DNA from: Paenibacillus sp.
GTDB lineage: Bacteria > Bacillota > Bacilli > Paenibacillales > Paenibacillaceae
NCBI GenBank assembly: GCA_017512705.1
Contig: JAFWEX010000135.1
Span: 1 to 55,360 of the forward strand
DNA length: 55,360 bases
Direction: 5' to 3'
Positions 32,708 to 41,643 of the stretch are shown in pieces. The notes under the pieces are model-generated. The model did no database searches. It was not told the origin of the DNA and was given only the letters and a program-made list of their open reading frames with translations. Each line of letters begins with the position of its first letter. Positions within the stretch are counted from its first letter, which is position 1. A program made the position numbers and the translations under genes.

Positions 32708-33304
32708 TTATTTTACCTGATCCCATCTCGTCCACATTTCTCGCGGATTCAGCTCATATACCCCGTCTTCGCGATACATGAACTGATGCATAATAAACTC
32801 CCGACGAAGGGTTGCAAAATCCTCATGATAGTTCTGAATAAACGCGTTGATTTCCTTCTCGCTGTACTTGCGCCCAAACTCTAAATGCTCCACCAAATAT
32901 TCAAGCACAACCAGCTTTTTCTTATACTGTGCAGGAATCTGACGAAGCCTCCCGTCTTTGGAGAAAAAATTCCTCATGATGGACGCTTTAAGGCTCTCGT
33001 TAACGTCAGACATATCGGACTGCTCCTTTCTTTTGAATATAAAATCAACCGATGCCTGCGCATATTCACGAATAAAGTAAGGGTTCAAGGTAAAATAAAC
33101 CGTATTCTTCTCTCGTCGCTCTTGAATGAGCGCAGCTCCTCTCAACTTGGCTGCATGATGTGTCACGGTTGGTTGCGACAGATTAAGACGCTCCGCCAAC
33201 GCTTGTCCATGTAATTCTCCTTCGGACAGTAGCAGAAGCATACGAAGCCGGGTTGGATCTGCTAAAGCTTTGTGATAGGCCACAATTTTCTCCAGCTGCA
33301 TCAT
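32708..33304 (-). CDS. ArsR-family regulator with DUF2087 domain
   Basis: A 198-residue protein joining an N-terminal ArsR winged helix (residues 1-80; LADPTRLRMLLLL, LSQPTVTHHAAKL) to a C-terminal DUF2087 domain (about 105-195; FFSKDGRLRQIPAQYKKKL). No metal-binding Cys are seen. Start at 33304 or 33301 (two adjacent ATGs after GAGGTG); the upstream GTG is too close to the ribosome-binding site. An 8-bp perfect inverted repeat lies just upstream and suggests autoregulation. Divergent from ypdA. Confidence 0.87.
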   Translation of the reverse strand: MMQLEKIVAYHKALADPTRLRMLLLLSEGELHGQALAERLNLSQPTVTHHAAKLRGAALIQERREKNTVYFTLNPYFIREYAQASVDFIFKRKEQSDMSDVNESLKASIMRNFFSKDGRLRQIPAQYKKKLVVLEYLVEHLEFGRKYSEKEINAFIQNYHEDFATLRREFIMHQFMYREDGVYELNPREMWTRWDQVK

Positions 33305-33320
33305 TGTACACCTCACATTT

Positions 33321-33340
33321 AATTAGATGATTATCTAATT
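33321..33340. promoter_or_regulatory. Perfect palindrome, probable ArsR operator
   Basis: AATTAGAT-GATT-ATCTAATT, an 8-bp perfect inverted repeat immediately upstream of the ArsR-DUF2087 gene and in the divergent intergenic region with ypdA, the spacing typical for ArsR-type 12-2-12-like operators. Confidence 0.6.
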
Positions 33341-33478
33341 TGATATTAGTCTTTAATCCTCTCTAAGTCAATTCAAATCATTTATGATTTTTACCGCATT
33401 GCCTTCCGCGTCAGAACTGGCATTGATGTGTTATTTACGGTAGGATTATATTGTTTGTAATGAAGGAGGATTAAGAAC

Positions 33479-34477
33479 ATGGAAGATGTCATCATTATTG
33501 GCGGAGGACCATGCGGTCTGTCCGCTGCCATTGAATGTGAGCGGGTGGGATTGTCCGCTGTCATTATTGAGAAACACAATATCGTGCAATCGATCTACCT
33601 TTATCCGACACATATGCAGTTCTTCAGTACAGCAGCGCTGCTTGAAATCGGAAACGTACCTTTCAGCACCCCAAATGACAAGCCGTTTCGTTATGAAGCA
33701 CTTGCCTATTATCGCAAAGTAGCCGAACATTTCGGCCTGCGTGTTCATAATTATGAGGAAGCCCGTGAGATCCAGCGCCAAGAAGACGGCACCTTCGAGG
33801 TACATACGGTGAATCGGCGCGGAGAAACGATCGTATATCAAGGACGTCATGTCATCGTGGCTACCGGCTATTTCGATCATCCGAATTACCTCGGCATCCC
33901 GGGTGAAGACAAGGACAAAGTTACGCATTACTTCCGCGAGGCTCATCCTTACACCAACACACGTGTAGCCATCATTGGTGGAAGTAACTCAGCCGTTGAT
34001 GCCGCTATGGAGCTTGTCCGCGTGGGTGCTCATATCGATATGGTCTACCGCGGTACGGGTCTGTCTGAGCATATCAAACCTTGGGTTCGTCCGTTATTCG
34101 AAAGTATGGTTCAGAAAAATCACATCACACTGCATCTCGGTTCACGTGTCAATGAGATTCTGGATGATTCGATTCGTATCGTTCATGCAGATGGATCGGA
34201 GAGCGAACTGGAGAATGACTTTGTGCTCGCAATGACCGGATTCAGGCCAGATCGTAAATTACTCACTTCCATAGGCGCAAAAATGTCAGAGGACATGGAT
34301 AAACCGTTATACGATCCACAGACAATGGAGAGCAGTGTACCCGGCATTTATGTGGGAGGCGTTATCGCTTCCGGGCGCAATGCCAATGAAGTGTTTATCG
34401 AGTCAGGACGCTGGCACGGACGTTACATTGCTGAACACATCATTAGCAAAAAACGTGCTCGGTCTGAGGAGCAATGA
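33479..34477 (+). CDS. ypdA: YpdA-type bacillithiol disulfide reductase
   Basis: A 332-residue FAD/NADPH flavoprotein. The FAD motif GGGPCG (8-13) carries the single conserved Cys12 that distinguishes YpdA from thioredoxin reductases; the NADPH motif is [11 protein letters not shown] (about 165-175); TGFRPDR and [13 protein letters not shown] follow. YpdA recycles oxidised bacillithiol, the low-molecular-weight thiol of Bacillales. The start follows GAAGGAGG. The stop overlaps the next gene by 4 nt, so the pair is cotranscribed. Confidence 0.93.
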   Translation: MEDVIIIGGGPCGLSAAIECERVGLSAVIIEKHNIVQSIYLYPTHMQFFSTAALLEIGNVPFSTPNDKPFRYEALAYYRKVAEHFGLRVHNYEEAREIQRQEDGTFEVHTVNRRGETIVYQGRHVIVATGYFDHPNYLGIPGEDKDKVTHYFREAHPYTNTRVAIIGGSNSAVDAAMELVRVGAHIDMVYRGTGLSEHIKPWVRPLFESMVQKNHITLHLGSRVNEILDDSIRIVHADGSESELENDFVLAMTGFRPDRKLLTSIGAKMSEDMDKPLYDPQTMESSVPGIYVGGVIASGRNANEVFIESGRWHGRYIAEHIISKKRARSEEQ

Positions 34478-34926
34478 AGTCGATGGACATGACCTCCCTC
34501 CTGCTGCTTGTGTTCGCGGCGCTCGGTATCATTAGCAGCAATACACCAGTGACTGTTGCAATGGTATTTTTACTGTTGCTCCGTGTGCTGAACCTGAATG
34601 AAGCGTTCCCCTGGCTTGAAAAATACGGGCTCACGCTGGGTATCATCATTTTGACCATTGGTGTTATGGCACCTCTCGCCAGTGGGAAAATGAGTCTGCA
34701 GACTATCGGTGAATCGTTCTTGCACTGGAAGTCACTGCTCGCGATCGGCGTTGGATTGCTTGTTGCGTATCTGGGTGGACGCGGGGCTACACTGATGAGC
34801 ACACAGCCTACAGTCGTCGCAGGTTTGTTGATCGGTACGGTTCTTGGTGTTGCATTGTTTAAAGGTGTACCTGTAGGGCCTCTCATTGCAGCAGGCATCC
34901 TGTCCTTACTGCTAGGCAAATCCTGA
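34474..34926 (+). CDS. ytwI: DUF441 membrane protein (YtwI-like)
   Basis: A 150-residue protein with four membrane helices (about 8-25, 45-65, 85-105, 115-147) matching DUF441/YtwI throughout, for example [20 protein letters not shown] and [10 protein letters not shown] near the end. Function unknown. It overlaps ypdA by 4 nt and may be translationally coupled to it. Confidence 0.9.
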   Translation: MKSMDMTSLLLLVFAALGIISSNTPVTVAMVFLLLLRVLNLNEAFPWLEKYGLTLGIIILTIGVMAPLASGKMSLQTIGESFLHWKSLLAIGVGLLVAYLGGRGATLMSTQPTVVAGLLIGTVLGVALFKGVPVGPLIAAGILSLLLGKS

Positions 34927-35108
34927 ATAGCAATGATCGCATGTTCGCTTTTGCTAACTGGCTGTATTTCCCACCGTTGTGTGCTATACTTCTATTCAAG
35001 CAAACAGGCACATGCATCTACAGCAGGAATGAACATCTTTCTCTCCTTGTCAGATGAATTCATTCAGTACTTCACGACGTTTATCGTCCTCAGGAGGATT
35101 CAGGAACC

Positions 35109-35621
35109 ATGTCACGTCTCTTTGTTACCGAAGCCGTGATGGTGGCAATCTACGGTCAATTACTTGCGCCGCCGGCGCCTGTGGAATATATCGTTCCTTA
35201 TACCACCATCCTTGAACTATATGAGTTTCAGAGTAGTGCTGATCCCATGATGGACAATCCGGCAGATGACCAGCACGTTAAATCTAAAATCAATGAATTG
35301 ATCTCATATTTTGAGGAGCCGTTGAACAAAAAGAAAATTGAACGTGCCTTATCGGTGCCGTGGGCAAAAAGCCCTTCCATTTTGTTTGGCAACCAAGTAT
35401 CGATTACAATTGTTAACGCGATGGATACAGCACAATATGGAGAGTACTTTGACCCGATCGAGACAGAACTCATTCTTACATCCCAACGTCTGGGCATTCC
35501 GATCTTGACCGATCAAGTGGAATTGATTGCCCGAATCATTGAATCCGAAACGCCTGTACAAGTGTTTGATATTGATGATTTTGACTTTGCAATGGATGAT
35601 GAGCCACTGGATCAAGTATAG
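35109..35621 (+). CDS. Conserved uncharacterised protein, 170 aa
   Basis: A 170-residue soluble acidic protein I recall as conserved in Paenibacillus but without known function; it is sometimes mislabelled as an ADP-heptose synthase, for which no motif is present. Features: an N-terminal Ile/Val-rich part (PVEYIVPYTTILELYE), a charged middle, and a very acidic tail (DIDDFDFAMDDE). AGGAGG lies 11 nt before the ATG. A strong terminator follows, so it is a single gene. Confidence 0.75.
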   Translation: MSRLFVTEAVMVAIYGQLLAPPAPVEYIVPYTTILELYEFQSSADPMMDNPADDQHVKSKINELISYFEEPLNKKKIERALSVPWAKSPSILFGNQVSITIVNAMDTAQYGEYFDPIETELILTSQRLGIPILTDQVELIARIIESETPVQVFDIDDFDFAMDDEPLDQV

Positions 35622-35651
35622 TTCAATGTAGTTCAACAAACGCACATGCCA

Positions 35652-35693
35652 AAAGACCTCGACTTCTACTTTATCGTAGTAGTCGAGGTCTTT
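35652..35693. terminator. Bidirectional intrinsic terminator
   Basis: Long stem (AAAGACCTCGACT then CTAC, paired with GTAG then AGTCGAGGTCTTT) with a short loop; T runs on both strands. It serves the 170-aa gene and the converging Nudix gene. Confidence 0.85.
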
Positions 35694-35722
35694 GTGGTAT
35701 TACAGAATCTACTCTTCCAACC

Positions 35723-36175
35723 TTAAGATCTTAAACCCGATTGGGTTAGTAACATCTTGCTTATTTCATTCATAGGAGGTAATGCATTTCGGTCAAAAAA
35801 CTTCAACCCGGCATCACTGTTCACCCGAGTTTGGACGAGATGATCCTGAATAATTCGAGTTCTGAACAAGGCAATAACATCGTATTCCTCATCCCCATTG
35901 GCATGTATCTGCCGTAGCTCCGGACCAGAGTACAACGCTTCGAAATGCATCTGCTCCGCCTTCCATCCCGTCTCTTCCCAGAGTTCACGATGGGCTGCCT
36001 CTTCAATTGTCTCGCCAGGACGCATATTTCCAATGAGCAATCGCCATTCCCCTTGTTCCGCATGCTGAATGAGCAGCAACTCATCCTGTTCATTCGCGGC
36101 TATGATAGCGGCTTTGACGACAATATGTGCACTTTTAGCAATATATTGGCCTATATCTCGTGCTGGCAAATCCAC
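35723..36175 (-). CDS. Nudix hydrolase
   Basis: A 150-residue Nudix protein with a complete box, GNMRPGETIEEAAHREL then WEETGW (about residues 49-71), so it should cleave a nucleoside diphosphate linked to another group. The substrate is not predictable. GTG start about 9 nt after AGGAGGG. Not obviously cotranscribed with the IscA-like gene upstream (35 nt gap). Confidence 0.9.
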   Translation of the reverse strand: MDLPARDIGQYIAKSAHIVVKAAIIAANEQDELLLIQHAEQGEWRLLIGNMRPGETIEEAAHRELWEETGWKAEQMHFEALYSGPELRQIHANGDEEYDVIALFRTRIIQDHLVQTRVNSDAGLKFFDRNALPPMNEISKMLLTQSGLRS

Positions 36176-36210
36176 CCCTCATCCCTCCTCCTATAAACAG
36201 ACGGATCTTA

Positions 36211-36507
36211 TTACACCTCTGTGTAACGATATTCAATATCTTGGCCTTCATCAACGACATCCACATGAAGCCGATGCCCCTTCAAATACCAGTAGTCATG
36301 ATCTTCCATAAAAAATTGAATGCCAGACACTTCGGTTTGATCCGCAGGATGGTTAGGCTTTTCTACAGCGATGCCCAACGAGAAACCCGGATGCAGACCA
36401 CCGCCAGAGCTGTAACGAGCAAAAAAGCGGATACTGTCTCCTTCATTCAGGTTCAACTCTCTTTTGTACCAGCTAGCTGCTTGTTCGGATACATGTATGG
36501 TACTCAT
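36211..36507 (-). CDS. yneR: HesB/IscA-like protein without cysteines (YneR-like)
   Basis: A 98-residue protein with the HesB/IscA beta fold pattern (IHVSEQAASWYKREL, then IRFFARYSSGGGLHPGFSLGIAVE) but lacking all three cluster-binding Cys of IscA, as in Bacillus YneR. So iron-sulfur scaffolding is unlikely; its role is unknown. AAGGAG lies 10 nt before the ATG. Confidence 0.88.
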   Translation of the reverse strand: MSTIHVSEQAASWYKRELNLNEGDSIRFFARYSSGGGLHPGFSLGIAVEKPNHPADQTEVSGIQFFMEDHDYWYLKGHRLHVDVVDEGQDIEYRYTEV

Positions 36508-36609
36508 ATGATGTCAGCTCCTTTTATATATATGTTACATCATATCGTTACAGCGACTTGAATTCAAACTTGTCATTCAACTGGAGACATATTAAATTGT
36601 GAAAAATGT

Positions 36610-36639
36610 TTGACAGATTGTAAAATGCGGTGGTAAGAT
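36610..36639 (+). promoter_or_regulatory. Promoter of the bmr-like leader and ABC exporter operon
   Basis: TTGACA (36610-36615), 18-bp spacer, TAAGAT (36634-36639), giving a transcript start near 36646 and a leader of about 365 nt before the first exporter gene. Confidence 0.75.
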
Positions 36640-36697
36640 GCAAACATACGAGGTCTACATTGCATTTATTTCCATTAAACGAGAAAGGGTGATTACG

Positions 36698-36778
36698 GTG
36701 TTTAACAGACATAAGCTGGTTCATATGCACACACAATTAAATACCGGAGTATCCCCGAAATCATTTATCCGTTCATAA
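36698..36778 (+). CDS. Leader peptide of the ABC exporter operon, 26 aa (BmrB-like role)
   Basis: GTG start 8 nt after AAAGGGTGAT, 26 codons (begins MFNRHKLVHMHTQ), stop at 36776-36778. It lies just after the promoter and before a set of alternative hairpins ending in a strong terminator. In Bacillus the bmrC-bmrD exporter is controlled by ribosome stalling on the BmrB leader peptide; the same role is inferred here. The peptide is basic, with three His, and has no sequence resemblance I can claim to BmrB. Confidence 0.6.
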   Translation: MFNRHKLVHMHTQLNTGVSPKSFIRS

Positions 36779-36810
36779 GACAGCATACTTCAGGTGTCGT
36801 TTTTTTATCA

Positions 36811-36926
36811 GACTCCTGTGAAGTTCGCTCACAAATATCTTATGTACGGCGGCGGCTCTGCTCTCGGAGTCATGCTGCCGTATGAAGAATCAAGACATAC
36901 CGCCTGCGTGCGGTGTGTCTTTTTTT
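36811..36926 (+). terminator. Transcription attenuator with competing hairpins upstream of the exporter genes
   Basis: The terminator is a 12-bp stem (36892-36903 with 36910-36921) and T7. Upstream elements can form TGTGA/TCACA (36817-36833), GACTCC/GGAGTC (36811-36816 with 36866-36871) and TACGGC-GC / GC-GCCGTA (36845-36853 with 36874-36882). The GGCGG run near 36848-36855 can also pair with CCGCC (36900-36904) inside the terminator, giving a possible antiterminator. Confidence 0.75.
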
Positions 36927-37012
36927 GTGGTCTGAAGTGGGTTTTGTTACGCTTTACTGTCATTTTGAACGAAATTCTACATTTTTGGGAAATCGAAAGG
37001 AAGGGATCACAC

Positions 37013-38758
37013 TTGTTCTCTGTACTTAAAAATCTAGCCTGGTTCTTCAGGCTGGAACGCAAACGATACCTGATTGGTGTCATTTTGCTCATCCTTGTGG
37101 GCATTGCTGAATTGCTGCCCCCGCGCCTTTTGGGGAACGCCATCGACGAAATCGTACGCGGCTCCATTACCGGCACTTCTTTAACGTTTTACATTTTACT
37201 TATTCTCGGCACAGTAATCATCATCTATCTGATCACGTACATATGGATGCACAAATTGTTTGGCGGAGCCAACCTTGTAGAACGGTTACTGCGCTCCCGC
37301 TTTATGGATCACTTATTGCGGATGACGCCGCCCTTTTTTGAAAAAAACAGAACTGGAGATCTTATGGCCCGAGCTACCAATGATCTTCGTTCCATTGCGA
37401 CAACTGCAGGTTTCGGTATGCTCACCTTAACAGACTCAACAGCATTTCTCTTAACCGTACTGTTCGCCATGGGTTTCCTTGTCAGCTGGAAGTTAACCTT
37501 AGCTGCTGTACTGCCCCTTCCTTTTATCGCCATCGCCATGATGATCTATGGTAAGGCTGTACATCAACGTTACACATTGGCACAGGATGCCTTCGGCGAT
37601 ATGAACGATCAAGTATTGGAGTCCATTGCAGGTATCCGGGTTGTACGCGCGTACGTTCAGGAGCGTCTGGATGAGAAACGGTTCGCAGACGTCACGGAAG
37701 ATGTATATCGCAAAAACCTTGCTGTCGCCCGGATGGATGCCCTGTTTGAACCCACCATTCGACTATTCGTTGGACTAAGTTATGTGATTGCACTGGCCTA
37801 TGGCATTTATCTTGTTTTCCACAATGAAATCACCCTGGGGGACCTCGTATCGTTCAACATGTATCTGGGGATGATGATCTGGCCGATGTTTGCCATTGGG
37901 GAGTTAATTAATCTGATGCAGCGCGGTAGCGCCTCTCTGGATCGGGTTAACGAAACGTTATCCGTAGAACCTGCGGTGCAGGACAGCAAAAACCCTGTTT
38001 CTATTACGCAGCCGGATGAAATCGTAATGAACGATTTAACATTCCGTTATCCAACCTCTACAGTAGATAATCTCAGTCACATCAATATTACCCTCAAGCG
38101 TGGGCAGACCCTAGGTGTTGTAGGACGCACCGGAAGCGGAAAATCCACCTTACTGAAACAGTTGCTGCACGAATACCCTGCTGGATCAGGTACACTGAGC
38201 ATTTCGGGTCATTCGATTGAGGACATTGCCAAAGATGATCTTCACAGCTGGATTGGTTATGTCCCACAAGAACAAGTGTTATTTTCCAAGTCAGTTCGTC
38301 AGAACATTCAATTCGGTAAACCGAATGCTTCCGATGAGGTCATTATGGAAGCGATTCGTACCGCTGCCTTTGACGGTGATCTCGGAACGTTATCTGACGG
38401 TCTCGATACTCTCGTAGGTGAGAAAGGCATTGCTTTGTCAGGTGGACAAAAACAGCGGGTATCTCTGGCTCGGGCCTTTATCGCTGATCCGGACATCCTC
38501 ATTCTCGATGATGCTCTGTCTGCTGTGGATGCGCGCACGGAAGCCAAAATCATTGACAATATTCGCAACAAACGTGCTGGCAAAACAACACTGATCTCGA
38601 CTCATCGCTTGTCTGCTATTGAACATGCTGATCGGATCATCGTCCTGGAGCACGGTAAAATTACGGAAGAAGGTACTCATCAGGAATTGCTAGCCAAGAA
38701 CGGTTGGTACCGTGAACAATATGAACGGCAACAGGTTGAGTCCAATCTGTCCACATAG
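37013..38758 (+). CDS. bmrC: ABC multidrug exporter half, BmrC/YheI-like
   Basis: A 581-residue TMD-NBD half transporter. Six membrane helices occupy residues 15-300; the NBD has GRTGSGKST (about 372), LSGGQKQR (about 475) and ILILDDALSA. The residue after Walker B is Asp instead of the catalytic Glu, as in the degenerate half of heterodimeric exporters such as BmrC. The frame is open from 36794, but that stretch is the attenuator; the TTG at 37013, 8 nt after GGAAGGG, is taken as start. The partner gene follows after 12 nt. Confidence 0.88.
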   Translation: MFSVLKNLAWFFRLERKRYLIGVILLILVGIAELLPPRLLGNAIDEIVRGSITGTSLTFYILLILGTVIIIYLITYIWMHKLFGGANLVERLLRSRFMDHLLRMTPPFFEKNRTGDLMARATNDLRSIATTAGFGMLTLTDSTAFLLTVLFAMGFLVSWKLTLAAVLPLPFIAIAMMIYGKAVHQRYTLAQDAFGDMNDQVLESIAGIRVVRAYVQERLDEKRFADVTEDVYRKNLAVARMDALFEPTIRLFVGLSYVIALAYGIYLVFHNEITLGDLVSFNMYLGMMIWPMFAIGELINLMQRGSASLDRVNETLSVEPAVQDSKNPVSITQPDEIVMNDLTFRYPTSTVDNLSHINITLKRGQTLGVVGRTGSGKSTLLKQLLHEYPAGSGTLSISGHSIEDIAKDDLHSWIGYVPQEQVLFSKSVRQNIQFGKPNASDEVIMEAIRTAAFDGDLGTLSDGLDTLVGEKGIALSGGQKQRVSLARAFIADPDILILDDALSAVDARTEAKIIDNIRNKRAGKTTLISTHRLSAIEHADRIIVLEHGKITEEGTHQELLAKNGWYREQYERQQVESNLST

Positions 38759-38770
38759 GAGGTCAACGCA

Positions 38771-40864
38771 TTGAAGTCCAATACAGGTAAAAGGCTGCTT
38801 CAATATGCTTTGAAAGCAAAAGGCACGTTCATCGCTGCCTTAATCATGCTGACGATTGGTGTTGCAGCTGAACTCGCTGGGCCCTTCATCGCCAAATCCA
38901 TGATTGATAATCATTTGCTTGCGATTGAGCAACCATTTTATGAAACGTCCGCTTCGGAAGAAGCCGCCGTGTATCAAGGAAAAAACTATAAACGTGAAGG
39001 TTTATTTGAACCAGAAGAGAGTAAAGGAGCCGAGGTGCGCGTACTGCAAGCCGGCAAAAGCTTTTACTTCGTCAACGAGCCCGTGAGTGCTCCTGACGGT
39101 GATCGGTCATATGCGAACGGAACCTTGACGGTGACTCGTGCAGGCGAAGTCGTGGCACAATACGCGGCGGTGCCGCTGTCCGCCGGTGAACTCTTTGCCT
39201 TTTACAAACCCGAGATGCCCAGCATCTATCAATTGATTGTGTATTATCTGATCTTTCTGGTGATCTCCGTTATTATGGAGTTCGGTAAAACCTTCTGGCT
39301 GCAATCCTCTGCCAACAAGGTCATTCAGCGGCTTCGCAACGATGTGTATGCACACATTCAGCGTCTGCCCGTGAACTTTTTTGATAACCTGCCCGCAGGT
39401 AAGGTCGTATCACGGGTGACCAATGATACCGAGGCCGTCAAAGATTTGTTCGTGGCGGTTCTATCCAACTTTTTCTCAGGCATCATTACGATTACAGGGG
39501 TGTATGTCGCTCTCTTCCTGCTCGATGTTCGTCTCGGTCTGATCTCACTCTTCGTTGTACCGATGCTCATTGCGTGGATTGTGCTCTATCGCAAGTTCGC
39601 TACCCGTTACAACACGATCATTCGCTCCAGACTGAGTGAGATTAATGCGATCATTAATGAATCCATTCAGGGCATGTCCATCATTCGTGTATTCCGCCGT
39701 CAGAAACAGACTAGACAAGAATTCGAAGAGCTGAATGAAGACTATATGAAACATCAGAACAAGATGCTGAACCTGAATGCTTTTACCTCTCATAACCTGG
39801 TGAATGTGCTACGGAATATCGCCTTTGCCGTGGTGCTGTGGTATTTCGGGGCAGGGGCCATAACGGGCACAAGTATTATTTCTCTCGGTGTGCTGTATGC
39901 CTTTGTCGATGTTCTGGGTCGTTTGTTCCAGCCGATCATCGGTATGGTGAACCAGCTGGCGAATCTGGATTCCTCCCTTGTCTCCGCCGGTCGTGTATTT
40001 GAGCTGATGGATGAAAAAGGAGAACCGGTTACGGACGGGTCGATGCCGAGATACAAAGGAAATGTGATCTTTGACAATGTGTCCTTCGCATATAAAAAAG
40101 ATTACGTATTAAACGATATCTCTTTCAAAGCGTCGCAGGGTCAAACTGTCGCTCTCGTGGGTCATACGGGTTCCGGTAAAAGCTCCATCATCAACCTGCT
40201 GTTCCGGTTCTATGATCCGCAAAAAGGCAAGATTACGATTGACGGACAGAACGTCAAGGAATTACCTAAACAGTGGATTCGGGAGCATATGGGTATCGTA
40301 CTGCAAGATCCATATCTGTTCACAGGTACCATTGCTTCTAATGTGAGTCTGGGTGATGAGAAAATCTCCCGGGCACGAATTGAGCAGGCTTTGCGTGATG
40401 TTGGTGCAGAGCGTATTCTGGCACATCTGCCCCAAGGCTTCGACGAACCCGTCGTCGAAAAAGGCAGCACATTGTCTGCTGGACAGCGACAGCTGATTTC
40501 ATTTGCACGCGCACTCGCTTTCGATCCGGCGATCCTTATTCTGGACGAAGCGACTGCCAACATTGATACCGAAACGGAAGCATTGATTCAGAACGCACTC
40601 GAAGTCCTCAAAAAAGGACGCACGACCTTCATCATTGCTCACCGTCTGTCAACAATACGTTCAGCAGATCAGATTCTAGTACTGCATCGTGGACGAATTG
40701 TGGAGCAAGGTGCGCATGAGGAATTGATGGAACTGAAAGGCCGTTACTTTAAAATGTATCAGTTGCAGCAAGGTGCTCAAGATGGAGCGATTATTGATAG
40801 TTCGACACGTTCAGGGGATGCCTTTAGCGCTGCTTCGGCATCACTGGCAGGAGGAAACTTGTAA
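38771..40864 (+). CDS. bmrD: ABC multidrug exporter half, BmrD/YheH-like
   Basis: A 697-residue half transporter and partner of the preceding gene. Between the first two membrane helices lies an insertion of about 100 residues (about 50-145), the extracellular domain known from BmrD. The NBD has GHTGSGKSS, a variant signature LSAGQRQ and a canonical Walker B/Glu (ILILDEATANID). So the consensus ATP site combines this Walker B with the partner's LSGGQ, while the other site is degenerate. TTG start 6 nt after AGGAGGTC. A terminator follows. Confidence 0.9.
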   Translation: MKSNTGKRLLQYALKAKGTFIAALIMLTIGVAAELAGPFIAKSMIDNHLLAIEQPFYETSASEEAAVYQGKNYKREGLFEPEESKGAEVRVLQAGKSFYFVNEPVSAPDGDRSYANGTLTVTRAGEVVAQYAAVPLSAGELFAFYKPEMPSIYQLIVYYLIFLVISVIMEFGKTFWLQSSANKVIQRLRNDVYAHIQRLPVNFFDNLPAGKVVSRVTNDTEAVKDLFVAVLSNFFSGIITITGVYVALFLLDVRLGLISLFVVPMLIAWIVLYRKFATRYNTIIRSRLSEINAIINESIQGMSIIRVFRRQKQTRQEFEELNEDYMKHQNKMLNLNAFTSHNLVNVLRNIAFAVVLWYFGAGAITGTSIISLGVLYAFVDVLGRLFQPIIGMVNQLANLDSSLVSAGRVFELMDEKGEPVTDGSMPRYKGNVIFDNVSFAYKKDYVLNDISFKASQGQTVALVGHTGSGKSSIINLLFRFYDPQKGKITIDGQNVKELPKQWIREHMGIVLQDPYLFTGTIASNVSLGDEKISRARIEQALRDVGAERILAHLPQGFDEPVVEKGSTLSAGQRQLISFARALAFDPAILILDEATANIDTETEALIQNALEVLKKGRTTFIIAHRLSTIRSADQILVLHRGRIVEQGAHEELMELKGRYFKMYQLQQGAQDGAIIDSSTRSGDAFSAASASLAGGNL

Positions 40865-40934
40865 CCTTTAGCAGCTCTGCCTGTAGTTAAGTTCAGTCGT
40901 GGTGTCGTTACATTGCGGTATAAAAATAACAAAT

Positions 40935-40985
40935 AACCCGCCCTACACAGTAACCTTCGGGTTCCTGTCAGGGCGGGTTTTCTAT
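40935..40985. terminator. Bidirectional intrinsic terminator
   Basis: Stem AACCCGCCCT (40935-40944) / AGGGCGGGTT (40970-40979), with T-rich sequence on both sides. It ends the exporter operon and the converging YdcF-like gene. Confidence 0.83.
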
Positions 40986-41010
40986 TGAGATAGGGAATGT
41001 TTTGTTGTAT

Positions 41011-41643
41011 TTAATTCCAGCCTTTTATTGTGTACGCCATATACATCACCGTTTCTCTGATAAGAAAAGGAATTCGGGTACTCCAGCTCTTGTACGCAGT
41101 GGTCTGTGTTGGTGAGGGGACAACGTCCATGCCCATTTCTGTTGCCATTTTCATAGAACGTTTCATATGCAACGGATCGCTTACTATCGTATACGTACGG
41201 TAACCTTCCCTATTCCCGATCTCGAGCGAATATTCCAGATTCTCTTGGGTTGTTATAGACTTGGTCTCTATCTGAATGTGCTCGGGTCTCACCCCATGCT
41301 CAATAGCGTACTTCCGTCCTACATGCGCTTCTGCAGGTACAGCTACATTCCTGGAGCCACCTGTAAAAATAAGGTTATCCACCCTTCCCGATGTATACAA
41401 TCGTATAGCTTGCTCAATCCGTTCACGAAATACCGGGGATGGATCCTCTCCCTCCACTGCAGCACCTAGCACAATAGCCGCATCCGAGGATCTACTTGAA
41501 CTTTCATGCATAGACGAGAGAATGCCTTGCACTGTGATCCCTGTCCAAATGATGAAGAATATAGTTATAAATACAACAGCTAGCAGCACTCGACGTTTGG
41601 TTCGAGTCATACTGCTGCGTTTAACGGGCCGACTACTATTCAT
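41011..41643 (-). CDS. DUF218/YdcF-like membrane-anchored protein
   Basis: A 210-residue protein with a basic N-terminus, one membrane helix (about 18-42) and an outer DUF218 domain: AAIVLGAAVEGEDPSPVFRER near 54-74, IFTGGSRN near 92-99 and VSDPLHMKRS near 149-158. YdcF/SanA-type proteins are linked to the cell envelope; the enzyme activity is not established. It overlaps the upstream HEPN-like pseudogene by 4 nt, so the two share a transcript. Confidence 0.85.
   Translation of the reverse strand: MNSSRPVKRSSMTRTKRRVLLAVVFITIFFIIWTGITVQGILSSMHESSSRSSDAAIVLGAAVEGEDPSPVFRERIEQAIRLYTSGRVDNLIFTGGSRNVAVPAEAHVGRKYAIEHGVRPEHIQIETKSITTQENLEYSLEIGNREGYRTYTIVSDPLHMKRSMKMATEMGMDVVPSPTQTTAYKSWSTRIPFLIRETVMYMAYTIKGWN

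Noticed and set aside
34933-35139. 68-aa frame with lipobox-like LLLTGC
   Set aside because: No ribosome-binding site, overlaps the start of the next gene and has no protein-like continuation.
36794-37012. N-terminal extension of 73 residues on the bmrC-like protein
   Set aside because: It runs through the promoter-proximal leader and the terminator hairpin and has no ribosome-binding site at its ATG; the TTG at 37013 does.
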